A stretch of DNA of 64,000 bases from Isoetes taiwanensis (GCA_021234155.1 JAJEKV010000065.1:6578446-6642445); one strand, 5' to 3'; counted from the stretch's first letter, positions 1 to 11,159 are shown. A program made the numbers and translations. The notes: generated by a model from the letters alone, not told the origin.

Positions 1-2410
1 TCAAATTTGCTCATGAGCCTTAAGTTTTCCCTGATAAAAATTAAGCGCTCCAATTGCGCAGGTTTCAGCCGATTCCTTTTTTTTGTGTGTGCAAGAGCGT
101 GCGCACTCCAATTCCTCTCGCATGCACCAGAAGAGCAATCCTAAGAAAATCAAAATCAGCACTAAACTACAGTACCAATTAGAAAACCAAAAGGAAGAAA
201 CCAAATGTACTTGCCTGTGATAGCACTCGAAGAGCCATTTTTTGTAGCTCAGGTGTTTGGCCTCGAAAATGTTCCCACCATGACGGCGGCCGGGCTTTGA
301 TAGCTCTCGGTTTGTGCCAAAGGCGACATGAACATGGACGCAGGCATTACACGGAAAGCATCAAACTGTTCCAGCAACTTGGCACTCTCGTCCACGCTAT
401 AAACAACACTGATATAGTTTATCATACCTTCCATCAACGTAGGAGGAACAATAGAACTTCCTCGCCTCCATAACGGGTGTAATAGATGTGCAATGATATG
501 AATTGGGTTTTTAAACCACTTCCATCGTTTCTCGAAGAGGACCAGCACTTCATCATACCTTTACACATCAAAGCAATACAAATCATTTAAATCCATGCAT
601 ATTTAGCACTTACTTACAAAAACAAAAAATTACTACTATTCAACATTCCAAGATTACTTTCTTCATTTGTTTGAATTACAGTAATTAGATGTCATTATTA
701 TTCTTGATTTCAATAATATTACAATGTAATGAGGCATTTAAAAATCAGCAATACAAAAAAAAAATATTATTTTTGCTACTCATATATTCGAGGAATACTT
801 TGATGTCGTTCAAATCCAAAGAAAAAACTAATGTGGCATCACCATTATTCTGATTTCAGCAAAATTACAACGTATAAGGCATTTAAAAGAAAACACCATT
901 ATTCTTGATTCAAGGCAGTTAAAAGATAACACCATTATTCTTGATTTCAGCAATATTACAACGTACAAGGCATTTAAAAGAAAAATTAGCAATACTTACT
1001 TTTCTTTGTTCTCTATATCAGAGTCTCGTCCACTTTTTAGAACATCTTCACATCTTTGCATGAATTCGAACAATAGTCCCATCGCGGCGACCCTCTATAT
1101 CGGGCCAAACGCGCAACACACGATAAAAGTGGCTCCATCACTTTAACTACACACTCAAACGTAGCCCTAGTTGTCGGATCTAGAATGTAGTTCTGCACTG
1201 TTTTTGCCTCGGCAGTCTTGCTATCATTCCAATTACGCCAAAAATCTGAAACTACTGTTTGCTGTAATGCAGGCCACAATGTAATCAAACGCTGAATAAC
1301 AATAAAAATAACACCAAATCTGGTTTTACTAGGTCTCAATATTGTAAGATCAGGACTGTAGTGTCTAAAAATGCTTTTGGCATTTTTCCTCTTTTTGAAA
1401 AATAGAGTGATTGTGTTGGCTTTAGTTCGAGCGACCTTCACCCAATCCAAATTTCCAATGTCTTCTAATAGAAGATCAAGGCAATGAGACGCACATGGTG
1501 TTCTTACAATAGTTGGAAACTCTTGCTCAATTAAGTTTCCCATCGCCACACAAGTTGAAGCATTATCCGTCACAATTTGGACTACATTCTCTTTGCCTAC
1601 CTCCATGATGGCCTCTTTCATTTTTTCCGCTAACCATGCCCCATCAACTCTAAGTCCAATGCTACTGCAATCAACAGTTTTCAAGAACATTGTTCCATAT
1701 GCACTAGAAACAAGAATGTTGATCAGCCCTCTGCCATTGACATCTACCCATCCATCGGACATTATCGTGCAACCGTATTTTGGCCACGTTGCTTTCACAT
1801 GGTCACACTTTGCTGTCACATCTGCCAATGTTTTCTTCAGCCTTGTAGTCCGCATGGCAGTATAGGATACACCACTACAAGTCTCTCCAACTTGAGAGAA
1901 AGCTTCTATCATCTTTGTCCAACAAGGAAGCTTCAGTAAATTAAAGGATAAGTTTGCCTCTACAAAGCATCTCACCTCCATCTCCATTGCATGCTCTATC
2001 TTTTTTATGGTCAAGACACTTCTCCCTTTCAACTTTGTTTGACTTCTTTTAGGCATTGGTGGACGATCAGAGGAATAAACAGGAGATGATGGATCTGGTA
2101 AAGGGGATGTTTCAGCTGGTACCATTTCATGACAGAAATTTGTGATGTCTATGTCAGTATCTGAAGAAGACAACACACTAGAGCTTGATTCACCAGCTTC
2201 TGCCCTAGCTTCTTGGATTAGTTCAGGCGTTGCTGCCAGACATGGGCTTGCACCCTTGTTTGCAATGTGACCCACATGTGCTATCATTCGTGTCTTTGTC
2301 CCTTTTCCATCTTTCCCACAGAACCTACAATTCCATTTTCGCATGTCACTGTTAATCTTAACGATGTTGGTGCAATACATCTCCCAAAACTTTGACTCTT
2401 CGCGAGGCAT
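1..2410 (-). pseudogene. hAT-family transposase-like gene, BED finger + DUF659 + hAT dimerization, left end cut by window
   Basis: The main exon (about 2410 down to 1000) begins best at the ATG at 2408-2410; the 16 codons upstream look like non-coding read-through. In the frame opened at 2458 it shows a BED-type zinc finger (C44, C47, H61, H64, C73), an acidic serine-rich linker, then a DUF659/RNase H-like core with Asp in SDGW (235) and in TDNA (298) and the C-A-S-H motif near 322-325. An intron at 559-999 (GTAAGT donor, AG acceptor) leads to the exon 558-215 (FEKRW..., SWWEHF). A 74-bp GC-AG intron (141-214) leads to a last exon with CERNWS and HTKKRNRL, the hAT dimerization signature, open to base 1. 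Two frame breaks are visible: near 1085-1130, since the sequence before the 999 donor is open in another frame that joins the next exon in phase; and near 300-320. hAT proteins cut and paste DNA in the nucleus, but domesticated relatives exist. The breaks suggest a recently dead copy or sequence errors. Confidence 0.8.
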
Positions 2411-2458
2411 CTTTCCTTGATCCTTTAGAAAGCTTGAAAACCTGTCACAAACAATCAA

Positions 2459-3030
2459 AATTAACCTACAATGAGTGACGCATTCCTACGTTAAAAAACA
2501 GCCATGCATACTTGTATAAACCTACCATACATCCTCTATAAATCTGCCATGCATGCATCTATAAATCTGCCACATCCTTTCTAAGTCTGCCACGCATATA
2601 CTAGTATAAATCTGCCATGCATGCATCCTCTAAAAGCCAGCATGCATCTGCGCAAACCATCCCCTTTCTCATACATAATCTACATTCACACTAGTTGGCT
2701 TAGCACAATTAGAGATTTGCGATGGTTTGCGCAGTACATGCCACCATTTCATTTGCCAAATATCACCGTAGCCTAATACACTCGTGATAATATACTACCA
2801 AACCCGCATGGATACCACTTGCATGCATTGACACAAACACTCCAGTAAACAATTCATTGTTTCAGCATTGGTTCTCTGGATACACGAAGATGGTTAATTC
2901 AGCATTGAGAGGGTAGTCATTCACACAAACACCCCTCCCCCCCTCCAAAATGGAAACTACAAATTGACATAAGAAAAACACATAAAGAGGCCGAGTGGGC
3001 AATCCTCCATGGTTAGACTTAGCACCTTAG
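2459..3030. other. Non-coding, A/T-rich spacer
   Basis: No convincing coding region. The stretch 2500-2640 repeats short phrases such as 'aaatctgccatgcatg' several times, a degenerate local repeat. A 6-C run lies near 2935-2945. It could be 5' flank of the hAT gene or intron of the minus-strand gene that may lie to its right. Confidence 0.5.
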
Positions 3031-3410
3031 TCTGAAAGAGCCAAGATTGCACTGGAGGTTTAGAAATGATGAAACAATTGTGGATGGAAGAGGTCCGCTT
3101 TCAGTCTTGCTTCAATTAAATTCACCCGACTTAAATCACAGTCTATGCACTCTTTCAAGCCCACCAATACTTTCGCAACTTCATGACTAATGTTTGTCAT
3201 ATCTCCGCAAAAGAGCAACTTGCATAACCACTCGTAACAGGAAGCATGTTCAAAAGCTCAATAAACTTACATTTTTCATTACTTTTACGTAGCATTGCCA
3301 ATGCATCCTTTCCGCGAGTGATGAAATATGGTTGAACAAACCACCGCAGATTAGATCCAAAGAAACAATCATGAGCTATTTCGGAAAAATACAAGCTCAA
3401 ATCTCATAAA
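3030..3410 (-). CDS. Exon-like open segment of an unidentified gene
   Basis: On the minus strand two overlapping frames are open: about 3400-3197 (…FVQPYFITRGKDALAML…), and, one frame over from about 3235 to 3075, …EWLCKLLFCGDMTNISHE…, ending HPQLFHHF and stop. The composition is that of a helical soluble protein and not of any transposon family I know. The two parts read as one protein with a frame change near 3230, which could be a small intron or a lesion. A faint resemblance to HEAT-repeat parts of ATR-type kinases was considered but is too weak to name. It may belong with the open segments at 4310-5290. Confidence 0.3.
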
Positions 3411-3672
3411 TAATTACACGGCAAGTGGAGTCCAGGCAAGTGATAGTAATACAATTTATCACCCAAATGGACGACTTTCTAACAGAGGCACAAACTAACT
3501 TACCTAAGCAGCTTAGAATGCAAATTGACATGGGAGATCATTAATAAAGGAAGTAACAATGATGGTTAAGGTTTACTCACAAAGTTTAGGCAGTTGTTAT
3601 CTTCATTGCACCATTAGGCTAGACAGTAGTAGATGCTCCACATATTCAATAAAAAGTCCAAAATAAAAAAGC

Positions 3673-4231
3673 ACCTGTGGAGTATTATGCAAAAAGGAAA
3701 ATATAAAACATGTATTAATAAGAAATGAAAGCAAGCAATCAAATTGAATTCGTTCAGAGCTAAAAAGAAAGCTTAAAAACTAGATTGAAAAATTTATTCA
3801 CCGTTGTAAATGATCTGGCTAGCATAATCTGCCTATAATACGATTTTTCACAGGAAAAATGAGCTGCAAAAATGGTACAGAAGTTGAAGCTTGGGCCTTG
3901 GCCATATGGGATGAACCTTGGTTAAACTTGGTCGGATTTGTGCCTACAGCTGCAGGATCACCTGTATTATGCAAAAAAAAAACAGATGCAAAACCTATAT
4001 TAATAAGAAAGGAAAGCAAGCAATCACATTGTCTTCGTTTAGAACTGTAAAGAAAGCTTAAAAACCATAAGATTGAAACTTATACTCACCATTGTAAATG
4101 ATGTGGCTAGCAACCTGCCTTTTAATAATTTTCTACGGGGAGAAAAGAGATGCAAAATGGTACGTAATTCATTATGGGTGAAGCTTGGTTAAGCTTTGAT
4201 CGGTTTTTTCCTACTACCTCTGCCGGATCAC
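3673..4231. repeat. Imperfect tandem duplication, about 280 bp, two units
   Basis: Unit A (about 3673-3963) and unit B (about 3964-4231) share, in order, 'attatgcaaaaa', 'attaataagaaa', 'gaaagcaagcaatca', 'aagaaagcttaaaaac', 'gttgtaaatgat', 'tggctagca', 'gatgcaaaatggtac' or a near match, and 'ggatcacctgt'. Divergence is perhaps 20-25% with small indels, so it is old. On the minus strand each unit starts with an AG acceptor then 'GTGATCC' and an open stretch (GDPAAVGTNPTKFNQG in A, GDPAEVVGKNRSKLNQ in B). It may therefore be an exon duplication in the same unidentified minus-strand gene. Confidence 0.7.
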
Positions 4232-4304
4232 CTGTCCTGGAGTTGAATGCTTATGATTGATAGTGGTGGCTCAGAATCTAACTGTGATTTTTCACAAACA
4301 ATAG

Positions 4305-4394
4305 ACCAGAGCAAAACGATAGATAGTGGTGGCCATAGACGATGCTGGATATGGCATCGAAGCTGGACTCTGCGAGCGGCGGGAAGGGACGCAT
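4305..4394 (-). CDS. Possible first exon of the minus-strand gene
   Basis: Reading leftward from an ATG at 4392-4394, the frame MRPFPPLAESSFDAISSIVY… stays open to about 4290. Just upstream lies 'CCCTAAACCTAAACC', a telobox-like phrase common in plant 5' leaders. Possible weak donors lie at 4300-4315. The next open piece on the strand is the duplicated exon-like unit at 4231. No homologue is recognised. Confidence 0.25.
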
Positions 4395-4444
4395 AGGTTT
4401 AGGTTTAGGGCAATTTTGGAGAAAAAAAAATTACTTTTACACAT

Positions 4445-4622
4445 TAACATAACGTACGTACGTCTTGTATGGTACGTACAGTACCTATTAAATCTGTTAC
4501 GTACCGGTACGTGATCGGACAAAAAAATTTGACACAAACACACGCATAATTGTTACGTACGTACAATACGTACAGACCGGTACTTTAAGTACTTAAAAGG
4601 TTCCGTACGCGTACGGAACCTA
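4445..4622. promoter_or_regulatory. GTAC-rich palindromic zone
   Basis: About ten GTAC tetranucleotides fall within 180 bp, many as ACGTACGT runs. The zone ends with a perfect 22-bp palindrome at 4600-4621 (GGTTCCGTACG followed by its exact reverse complement). It sits just upstream of the candidate minus-strand start at 4394. GTAC is the core bound by plant SBP/SPL proteins and is part of copper-response elements, so a regulatory role is possible; a transposon end is equally possible. Confidence 0.4.
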
Positions 4623-4682
4623 CACTGGGCATGTTCAACATTGGAGCATGTCATGAATAGTCTTGAACCCACAAGCATCTCA

Positions 4683-4886
4683 TGAATTATCTATGTGTCT
4701 TGCAGATGTAGGTAAAGCCTGAAAACTTTCGTTTGTTGTTATCATATTGAAGCATAAACATATTTGTACATGTGGCAGATATATGGAGAAAATCTCTGCT
4801 AGCTGCTGCATACATCTACAGAGGTCAAGTGATTGTGTTTTTTGCCCCCACTCTTCAAGGCTTAGAGGCTTAGAAGGTTGCCTGAC
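4683..4886 (-). CDS. Exon-like open segment of an unidentified gene
   Basis: The minus-strand frame from 4886 (VRQPSKPLSLEEWGQ…SLDLCRCMQQLAEIF…) is open for 68 codons to a TGA at 4680-4682. The sequence before it ends 'cttgaag', a weak acceptor. The amphipathic leucine pattern is typical of helical-repeat proteins. No family is assigned. It lies upstream of the ATG candidate at 4394, so either that ATG is wrong or there are two genes. Confidence 0.3.
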
Positions 4887-5089
4887 ACTTCAAGAAAAGT
4901 AAAAGAAACAATTGGTTAAATGAATGAAGAGATCACAGAAGGAGATTTGTAGGATCAAATGCTGTGGTTAAATTAAAATTCAAGCAAACTAGCAGGAAAT
5001 CGCAGAAGGAAATTTGATAGGGCCAGGCATCTGAGATTTATTGGGCATAAAAAAATTAGATTATCTTTGCTAAATAAGAAATGTGCAAC

Positions 5090-5300
5090 CTACAGGTATA
5101 ATCTGTTTCAAGGACTGGATTTTGACAATGGCTTCAAAGAGATCATTGTTAGGCAGGGTCTGCGATGCTCTTTTTCGTTTTGATGCAAGAGCATTTACTT
5201 TTCTGACATTGTTTTGTTGAAGGAAGAAGCTGTTGCCTAGGACATTCACAACATGTTCTTGGAGTACGGCAGTATTTTTGGTTATGCCAAAGAATAGAAT
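5090..5300 (-). CDS. Exon-like open segment of an unidentified gene
   Basis: The coding-like part of a 194-codon minus-strand frame covers only its last third: …NTAVLQEHVVNVLG… through ASKRKRASQTLPNN to LKQIIP, then a possible GT donor ('ctgtaggt') near 5090. The part to the right is hydrophobic, A/T-driven and holds a tandem repeat, so it is probably not protein. The basic patch ASKRKR could be a nuclear signal. Function unknown. Confidence 0.3.
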
Positions 5301-5438
5301 AGAATAGAAAGGGAAATAAGACCTAGTTAAAACTAAACCTATAGAGTGCAAAATCGTTTTGTTCTTGAGGAAATCTAAGATCACGAGAGAATCATTTTGG
5401 GATACAGTGACGTCACCAAACAAAAAAAGCAAAAAATA

Positions 5439-5532
5439 AGAAAAAAGAAACACATTGTCAAGATAATACAGCCAGCCAAAAAGCAAAAAAGAAGAAAAAA
5501 GAAACACATTGTCAAGATAATACAGCCAGCCA
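5439..5532. repeat. Two-copy 54-bp tandem repeat
   Basis: The phrase 'gaaacacattgtcaagataa' plus 'tacagccagcca' occurs at about 5445-5478 and again at about 5499-5532, with purine-rich filler between. The copies are identical over more than 35 bp, so this is a recent duplication. Confidence 0.8.
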
Positions 5533-5707
5533 TGGACTGTCATGGACTCTAATGAAGGATAGAGGAAAAAAGGAATAAGAATACTGATTGCAAGACAAGT
5601 TCTACTATTTGAAAATATTGGGCTTTTATTTTTACCTCTAAATTTGCAAATCAATCATTCAATTTATTTTTAACATTCAAAGTCTACATGCACAAGTTTT
5701 GGCGCAC

Positions 5708-5806
5708 ATGAGTTAAGGGGACAATGCAAAAAGCTTAAGCCAAGAATGATTAGGAGCAAGGTGGTGTTAAGGGGAAGATGTCAAAAGTTTAAGCGAAGAA
5801 TAATTA
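5708..5806. repeat. Two-unit imperfect tandem repeat upstream of RPN7
   Basis: Units at about 5712-5752 and 5766-5806 share 'gttaagggga', 'caaaa', 'ttaag', 'cgaagaat' and 'atta' in order, with a 54-bp period. The unit lies 470-560 bp upstream of the RPN7 start codon. Confidence 0.55.
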
Positions 5807-6168
5807 TGTAATTTTGATTACCATCCATGTTCAAGACGTTTTTGCTACAAAATCTGAGGACATGAGGTAATTTTGGGCACCACATTGTCCTTGATGCAAA
5901 ACAGATGGCAATAGTGCGGGTTCAACTCCTGCATGTTCTTTTGCATCTGAGATATATTCGACTTAGCACAAAACTTCTTTTGCAGCGGGTTAGAGAAGAG
6001 AAATGTTCGCGGCCACCACAAGGCAGTCGCGATAAATTTCTTGTAGTGTAAAGTGATTTTGCTATAAAATGGCCGTTTGTTACCGAAATACCCTTATTGT
6101 TTCGTTAAGGGTATCCTGAATTGTCCTGTAATATTTAAAAGTTTCATGTGTAACATGTGTATTACAAG

Positions 6169-6176
6169 TATATAAA
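6169..6176 (+). promoter_or_regulatory. Probable TATA box of RPN7
   Basis: TATATAAA stands about 97 bp before the ATG of RPN7, which allows a leader of about 65 bp. It is followed by alternating 'catatgtatatg' sequence that offers weaker alternatives. No other promoter element is clear. Confidence 0.4.
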
Positions 6177-6272
6177 CTGAGTATAAACGTACATATACAG
6201 TATCCATGTATATGTGGTGCATATGTATATGCGGTCTATTCAAAGTTAGGGCATTTCTTTGTGGGAGCAGCT

Positions 6273-9200
6273 ATGGCGATGGATATGGACGCTGAGGCTA
6301 TTCAGGACCCAAAGCTTGCATTAGGCCGCAAGCTCTTCCTCCTCAGCGTTCCCGATGTCCCCGACATTGAGAAGCAGCGCCTCAAAGACGAGGTTATTGC
6401 AGCTGCCCGTGCAGACCGTAAGCAGTCCGTCCACTTTTTGCTGGCATTTTATTTCTGGACTTCTGGGATGGATCCAGATCGATAATTATCGAACTTCCTG
6501 CAGATATGGCAACCCCTTACGAGAGCTGGTGCCGGGAATTTGGGTGGGATATGGATCAGGAGCTGCTTGCATCAATGCAAAAGAACATATCGGAGGAAGT
6601 GACCCGCTTGGATGAAAAGTGAGCACATCTTTGGCCTTACTAATCTCTCCAGAGTTTGTGTATGCGCGCGTGATCTTTCACATGTTTACATATTTCCTGT
6701 TCTCTTAGGACGTGTAGTTGACAAAATGCTTATAGACAGTGGATATGGCGGAATGATTACATAGCAATTGAATTTTGCTTTTTTTTTTCTTTATCATATA
6801 CACGATTCTAGCCTCATTGTGTCCATAATTCTCTTTGGTTTATTTCTAGGATTAAAGATGCAGAGGAAAATTTGGGTGAAAGTGAAGTGCGTGAAGCCAT
6901 GCTGGCAAAGTCATTATTTTACATCCGTATCGGTGACAAGGTACTCGACTTCTATATTCTTTGTCGCGTTACAGCAGAAGATCAACTGCGCTTTCTTCTT
7001 TGCAGGAAAAATCATTGGAGCAACTAAAGCTTACAGAAGCGAAAACTGTAGCAGTAGGTCAAAAGATGGACTTGGTATTTCATACACTGAGACTAGCTTT
7101 TTTCTTTATGGACTTTGATCTTATTTCAAAAAATATTGACAAGGCTAAAAGGTATATTCACATTTTTAATTTGTATTATGAGTCTTAATAAGCACTTTTC
7201 ATGAGATTGTTGAATGTTGTTCATTTTGGAACAGCTTATTTGACGAAGGAGGTGATTGGGAGAGGAAGAACCGGTTGAAAGTTTATGAGGGTCTATTTTG
7301 TATGGCCACACGTAACTTCAAGAAAGCAGCGGAGTTGTTCCTTGATTCAATTTCAACTTTCACAACATATGAGCTGTTCACCTATGACACTTTTATCTTC
7401 TACACTGTTCTTACGAGTATAATTTCACTTGATAGAGTTTCTTTGAAGCAGAAGGTGCTTTCCTTGACTTTTCTGGTTTCTCTCGACATGATCCTGCTGG
7501 ATTTTAATGCCATGATGTATCTTATGCACAGGTTGTAGATGCACCTGAAATATTAACAGTGATTGGAAAGATTCCCAATCTATCAGACTTTTTGAATGCA
7601 CTGTATGATTGCCATTACAAGACATTTTACATCGCATTTGGTAATTTCCCACTCCAAATATTGTAATAGCTAAGCTGATATTTTACTTTGTTTATATGCT
7701 AAAGTTTCTTGTATTTGCAGCTGGAATAACAGAGCAAATTCACCTGGACCGGTACTTATATCCTCACTTCCGTTATTATATGCGAGAAGTTCGAATGGTT
7801 GCATACTCGCAGTTCCTTGAGTCGTACAAGAGTGTTACCATGGAGGCTATGGCTCGGGCATTTGGAATCAGCATCAACTTCTTAGATTTGTAAGTATTCT
7901 ACTTTTAATTGACTATTTTAAAATAATTTATATCCCACCCCTGATTAAATATTTGTTTGGGTCAATGTCACAAGGTCATGCACTGCATGTCCTCTTAGTC
8001 ATGTTCCATAGAAATCAGACTGAGAAGGGGGGCCAATATAATCAAGAAATAACTGTACAACTACCTATGCCGCCTATGATATGCACGGTTCAGAAAACTA
8101 ACAATCGAAATTTAACATCTCTCTTTAAATTATTCTTTCTCTGAACCCATTCTTATTGACCATGTTAACAACTCACAATTATCTGCAAGCCAAACGCAAT
8201 TAGTGTGATGCGACTTTACATGACTCCTTATAGAATGTAACGCGTCATAAGCTGAAATAATTGCTTGAGTGTCTGCATTGGTTTAAATTGGGGGTTGGAG
8301 CATGTATGTACTCACCAGGGAGTAATACGATGAGGTTTTCATGATTTGAAGAGAAACAATTTATGACTTGTCTTTTACTGGATATTCTTGATTATGAAGG
8401 CAATGTATGCCAAATGGCTTTCTTGGAAGATCTTTATACTTGCAAAACCTGTCAATTTACCATGATATTAAGAACTCTGCTGAACATCACGTGTCAATTT
8501 GCATTACTCTTAATACATGCATACTCGGTCGTGCTATCTAAGCAGGTGATGTTCCAATAGGTCTTTTGAAGATACAAGCTGGTACCCTGGATCTTTGTCA
8601 TGACACGTGCTTTTCCCCCACTACCTGCCTTTCCCAACATGGCCAATGTGGTCACAGGCTCTTCTGAGATAGACTTTCCTTTATTGGGAATATTAAACAA
8701 TTCTTAAGTCAATTGAAGGCTTCGGATTGGATTTTGTTTGCAGGATCCAAGTGAATCAAATGTTCACCATCAAACCTTGCTTGATGGTAATTGGTTCAAA
8801 TGCTCACTTGCATTTCCTGCTTGATGATAATTGATTGCCCTTGTAGCAGCCCGTGCCAGTCAATTGATTCGAGACTGTCAGGCGGGTTACAAGGTGGAGT
8901 ATGCATGCATGTTTGGGGAAGATGCCACCATCTTGATAACGCCATTCGAAGCCGTATTTGACCATCTTATACTTATGTCTAGGAAATGTGTAGGAAATAC
9001 CAAGTTCACGTTAGTCTCATGTAAGCTCGGTTAGCTCACAACTTGTTGACATTGAAAATAAAATGATAGTTTTTGTTTTGCTTACGACTTAAATGCATGT
9101 CTCTCTTTAATGTTATACTAAATCTGTTGTTGCAGAGAGCTGTCTCGCTTTATTGCTGCTGGGAAATTGAATTGCAAGATTGACAAAGTGGCTGGAGTTC

Positions 9201-9310
9201 TTGAGACGAACAGACCAGATGCAAAAAATGCGCTGTACCAAGCAACCATTAAGCAAGGGGACTTTTTGCTAAATAGAATACAAAGACTGTCTAGAGTAAT
9301 TGATTTGTGA
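6273..9310 (+). CDS. RPN7: 26S proteasome regulatory particle subunit RPN7 (PSMD6), eight exons
   Basis: RPN7 is a PCI-domain subunit of the 19S lid, helping assemble the lid and hold the deubiquitinase module; it acts in cytosol and nucleus. I read exons at 6273-6417, 6504-6618, 6850-6940, 7006-7151, 7235-7454, 7532-7640, 7721-7889 and 9136-9310, all with GT-AG introns joined in phase. They sum to 1170 bases, i.e. 389 residues plus stop, the usual family length (human PSMD6 is 389). Recognisable blocks in order: [92 protein letters not shown], the PCI region [17 protein letters not shown] with [14 protein letters not shown], and the C-terminus [18 protein letters not shown] to SRVIDL. The start is the ATG at 6273; the codon four places earlier is GTG. 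No lesion is seen. Intron 7 (7890-9135) is far longer than the others (65-231 bp). Confidence 0.97.
7890..9135 (+). other. Long seventh intron of RPN7
   Basis: At 1246 bp it is five or more times longer than any other intron of the gene. It has a GTAAGT donor and a pyrimidine-rich TTGTTGCAG acceptor. Short open frames inside (for example 8363-8560 and 8831-9034) match nothing I know. No terminal repeats were found, so I cannot say that an inserted element caused the extra length. Confidence 0.8.
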
Positions 9311-10490
9311 ACAACTTGAGTCGTTGAAAAAATTGATATTTTGTATCAGTACTAATAGAGCCACCATTTTCTCTCTACAACTTTTGTGCCTCGAAGATTT
9401 CACGTGGCTGCGTCTCTCTTTTTTTTGGTCGTGTTTACATTTTTGAAACTTTTTCCAATTTGTGAGTGCTTTCTAAATTATTAGTGAAAATGTCAATGCC
9501 CATGATTATTAGATCTTTTTCGTGGTGTAGTGGGAAGAACTTCTGTCTCAGGACGTTAACCTATGCAAGTACTTTCCTTGTTTTATTTATGTGTTGATGA
9601 AGCCTCTAAGATTCAACCGTATTTGTTTTTGAAGAACGATCAAGTATCTCGGACATTATTATGAAAAAATATTCACATTCCAATGTGAAATTTAAACGGA
9701 AAGTTTAAGGCTTGGTTCCTTAGCTTCTTTGCTCTTTGCAATATATGTCCTGTTCTAAGAGATGATTAGATGATTGACCATATTGTATAATATCGTATAT
9801 GTAATTTAACACGTATATTTATTCTAGAAAGATGCTTTTGAACATTTTTGTTATATGCTTGCTTAAAAATATGACATGGTGTTTCAAGGGGGAAAATATA
9901 CGGTGGGGAAAGCCAAAAGCACTTTTGATTCTTTGCTCACAAATTTACCTGATCATGATATTTTAATCTATGTCATAGCATTGCAAAAGCTAAGTCATAT
10001 GTATACAAGAAGGGCTCTGCGCCTTGAATTTTGGCATGGAAGAAGTGCCGATGCGCTGCTACGCCTTGAATTTTGCGTGGAAAAAGTGAGAATCTTTGGA
10101 AATAAGAGGCGCTCGACATGCCTAATTCAAGCGCAGAGCCAATCTGGCAATGTGAAGTCAAGGGGGTCGTTGATTCAGCGCCACGTGTCAAGGATCCAAC
10201 GACTGGGCATCAAGAATGTGAAGTGAGATTGCAGACTGTCCCGCAGAATGTCGACGAAAATTCTAGCCCAACTTTCAGGAAGAGACTTGTTGCCACGCGT
10301 GTATTTTGGCCCACCCGGCTAGATTGCAAACACACCACGACTTTTACGTACACTATAGATTCCACAGGCAAGAAGAAAAAATCAAACTTCCTATTCTTCT
10401 CACTTCTTAGCTCCAATGGCAAAGTTTTTAAGATGACAATGATCCTTCTAAACTGGTTTTGCTACTTGAGTTTGCAAATCCACCATGAAA
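9311..10490. other. Intergenic region after RPN7
   Basis: Contains the 3' end of RPN7 and A/T-rich spacer. At 10,010-10,080 the phrase 'gcgccttgaattttg' occurs twice within 55 bp. A 131-codon frame (10,118-10,513) has protein-like composition at its start but no recognised family. A tRNA-like A-box phrase near 9525 lacks a matching B box. Confidence 0.5.
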
Positions 10491-10494
10491 CGAT

Positions 10495-11003
10495 GTTGGA
10501 AAGAGCATTGTAATGCATGGTTTGCCCGCTGGTCTATGCAACCAGAACACTGCATGGTGCTTGCTAGTTTTGATCCCGAGCTTTTGCAACAATATTTTGA
10601 TGGTCGTTTTTCTTAAAAGATATGGGATGCAGTTGACTTGGCACAAGTTAAAATTGGTCATTATCATGCACATATAAATCCCACTTTGGCACTAGGACCA
10701 CAAGCTTATTTGCTTGCTTCATTGTCCAAGAAAAAGTTTGTAGCTATTGCATCAATTCGCAGAGGGTCCCACAAGCTATGGATTGATACAAATAGATGGG
10801 AACGGCCGCAATTGCTGCGAGAAGCGAGATTATGTGCATGTTGCCAGTTACAGGTTATTGAAGATGAAAGCCATACTCTTTTGAGGTGTCTTGCTTTTGA
10901 GATGGTCAGCTTTTGGCTATCTCTTTTGCTTTTGGTCAAGCCATACTCTTTTAAGGTGTCTTGCTTTTGGATGTTGCCAAGGCGTGTCAAGATCGTTATT
11001 TGA
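10495..11003 (+). pseudogene. LINE ORF2 C-terminal fragment
   Basis: The plus frame at 10,638-10,905 reads …SIRRGSHKLWIDTNRW… then LLREARLCACC…VIEDESHTLLRC. This is the pattern of the cysteine/histidine-bearing C-terminal domain after the reverse transcriptase in many LINEs (basic-G-x-H…, C-x2-C…, EDE-x-H…C). Upstream frames (CNAWFARWSMQPEHC…) appear to continue it to about 10,495, with a stop near 10,617. A 62-70 bp internal duplication repeats 'gccatactctttt…gtgtcttgctttt' at 10,869 and 10,939. The fragment is 5'-truncated, and its 3' UTR and tail follow. Confidence 0.65.
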
Positions 11004-11159
11004 TCTGAGCATTCCATTCCACGCTTCCACATCAGACCACCATCTGTGCATGACTTGGCATTATATATACTTGAGGTTCTAGATGAGCGTCTTCAATTAT
11101 TGAGCCCTCAATAGTCATCATAGTCTATTTATTTTCCTGATTGTCTAGTATCATCATTA

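Noticed and set aside
1593-1865. 90-codon plus-strand frame
   Set aside because: Antisense shadow of the hAT core exon.
5300-5654. N-terminal two thirds of the 194-codon minus-strand frame, which looks like membrane segments
   Set aside because: The hydrophobic pattern comes from A-rich DNA and a 54-bp tandem repeat, not from a membrane protein family.
9520-9575. tRNA or SINE head ('ggtgtagtgggaagaacttctg')
   Set aside because: A-box-like phrase only; no B-box at the proper distance and no cloverleaf.
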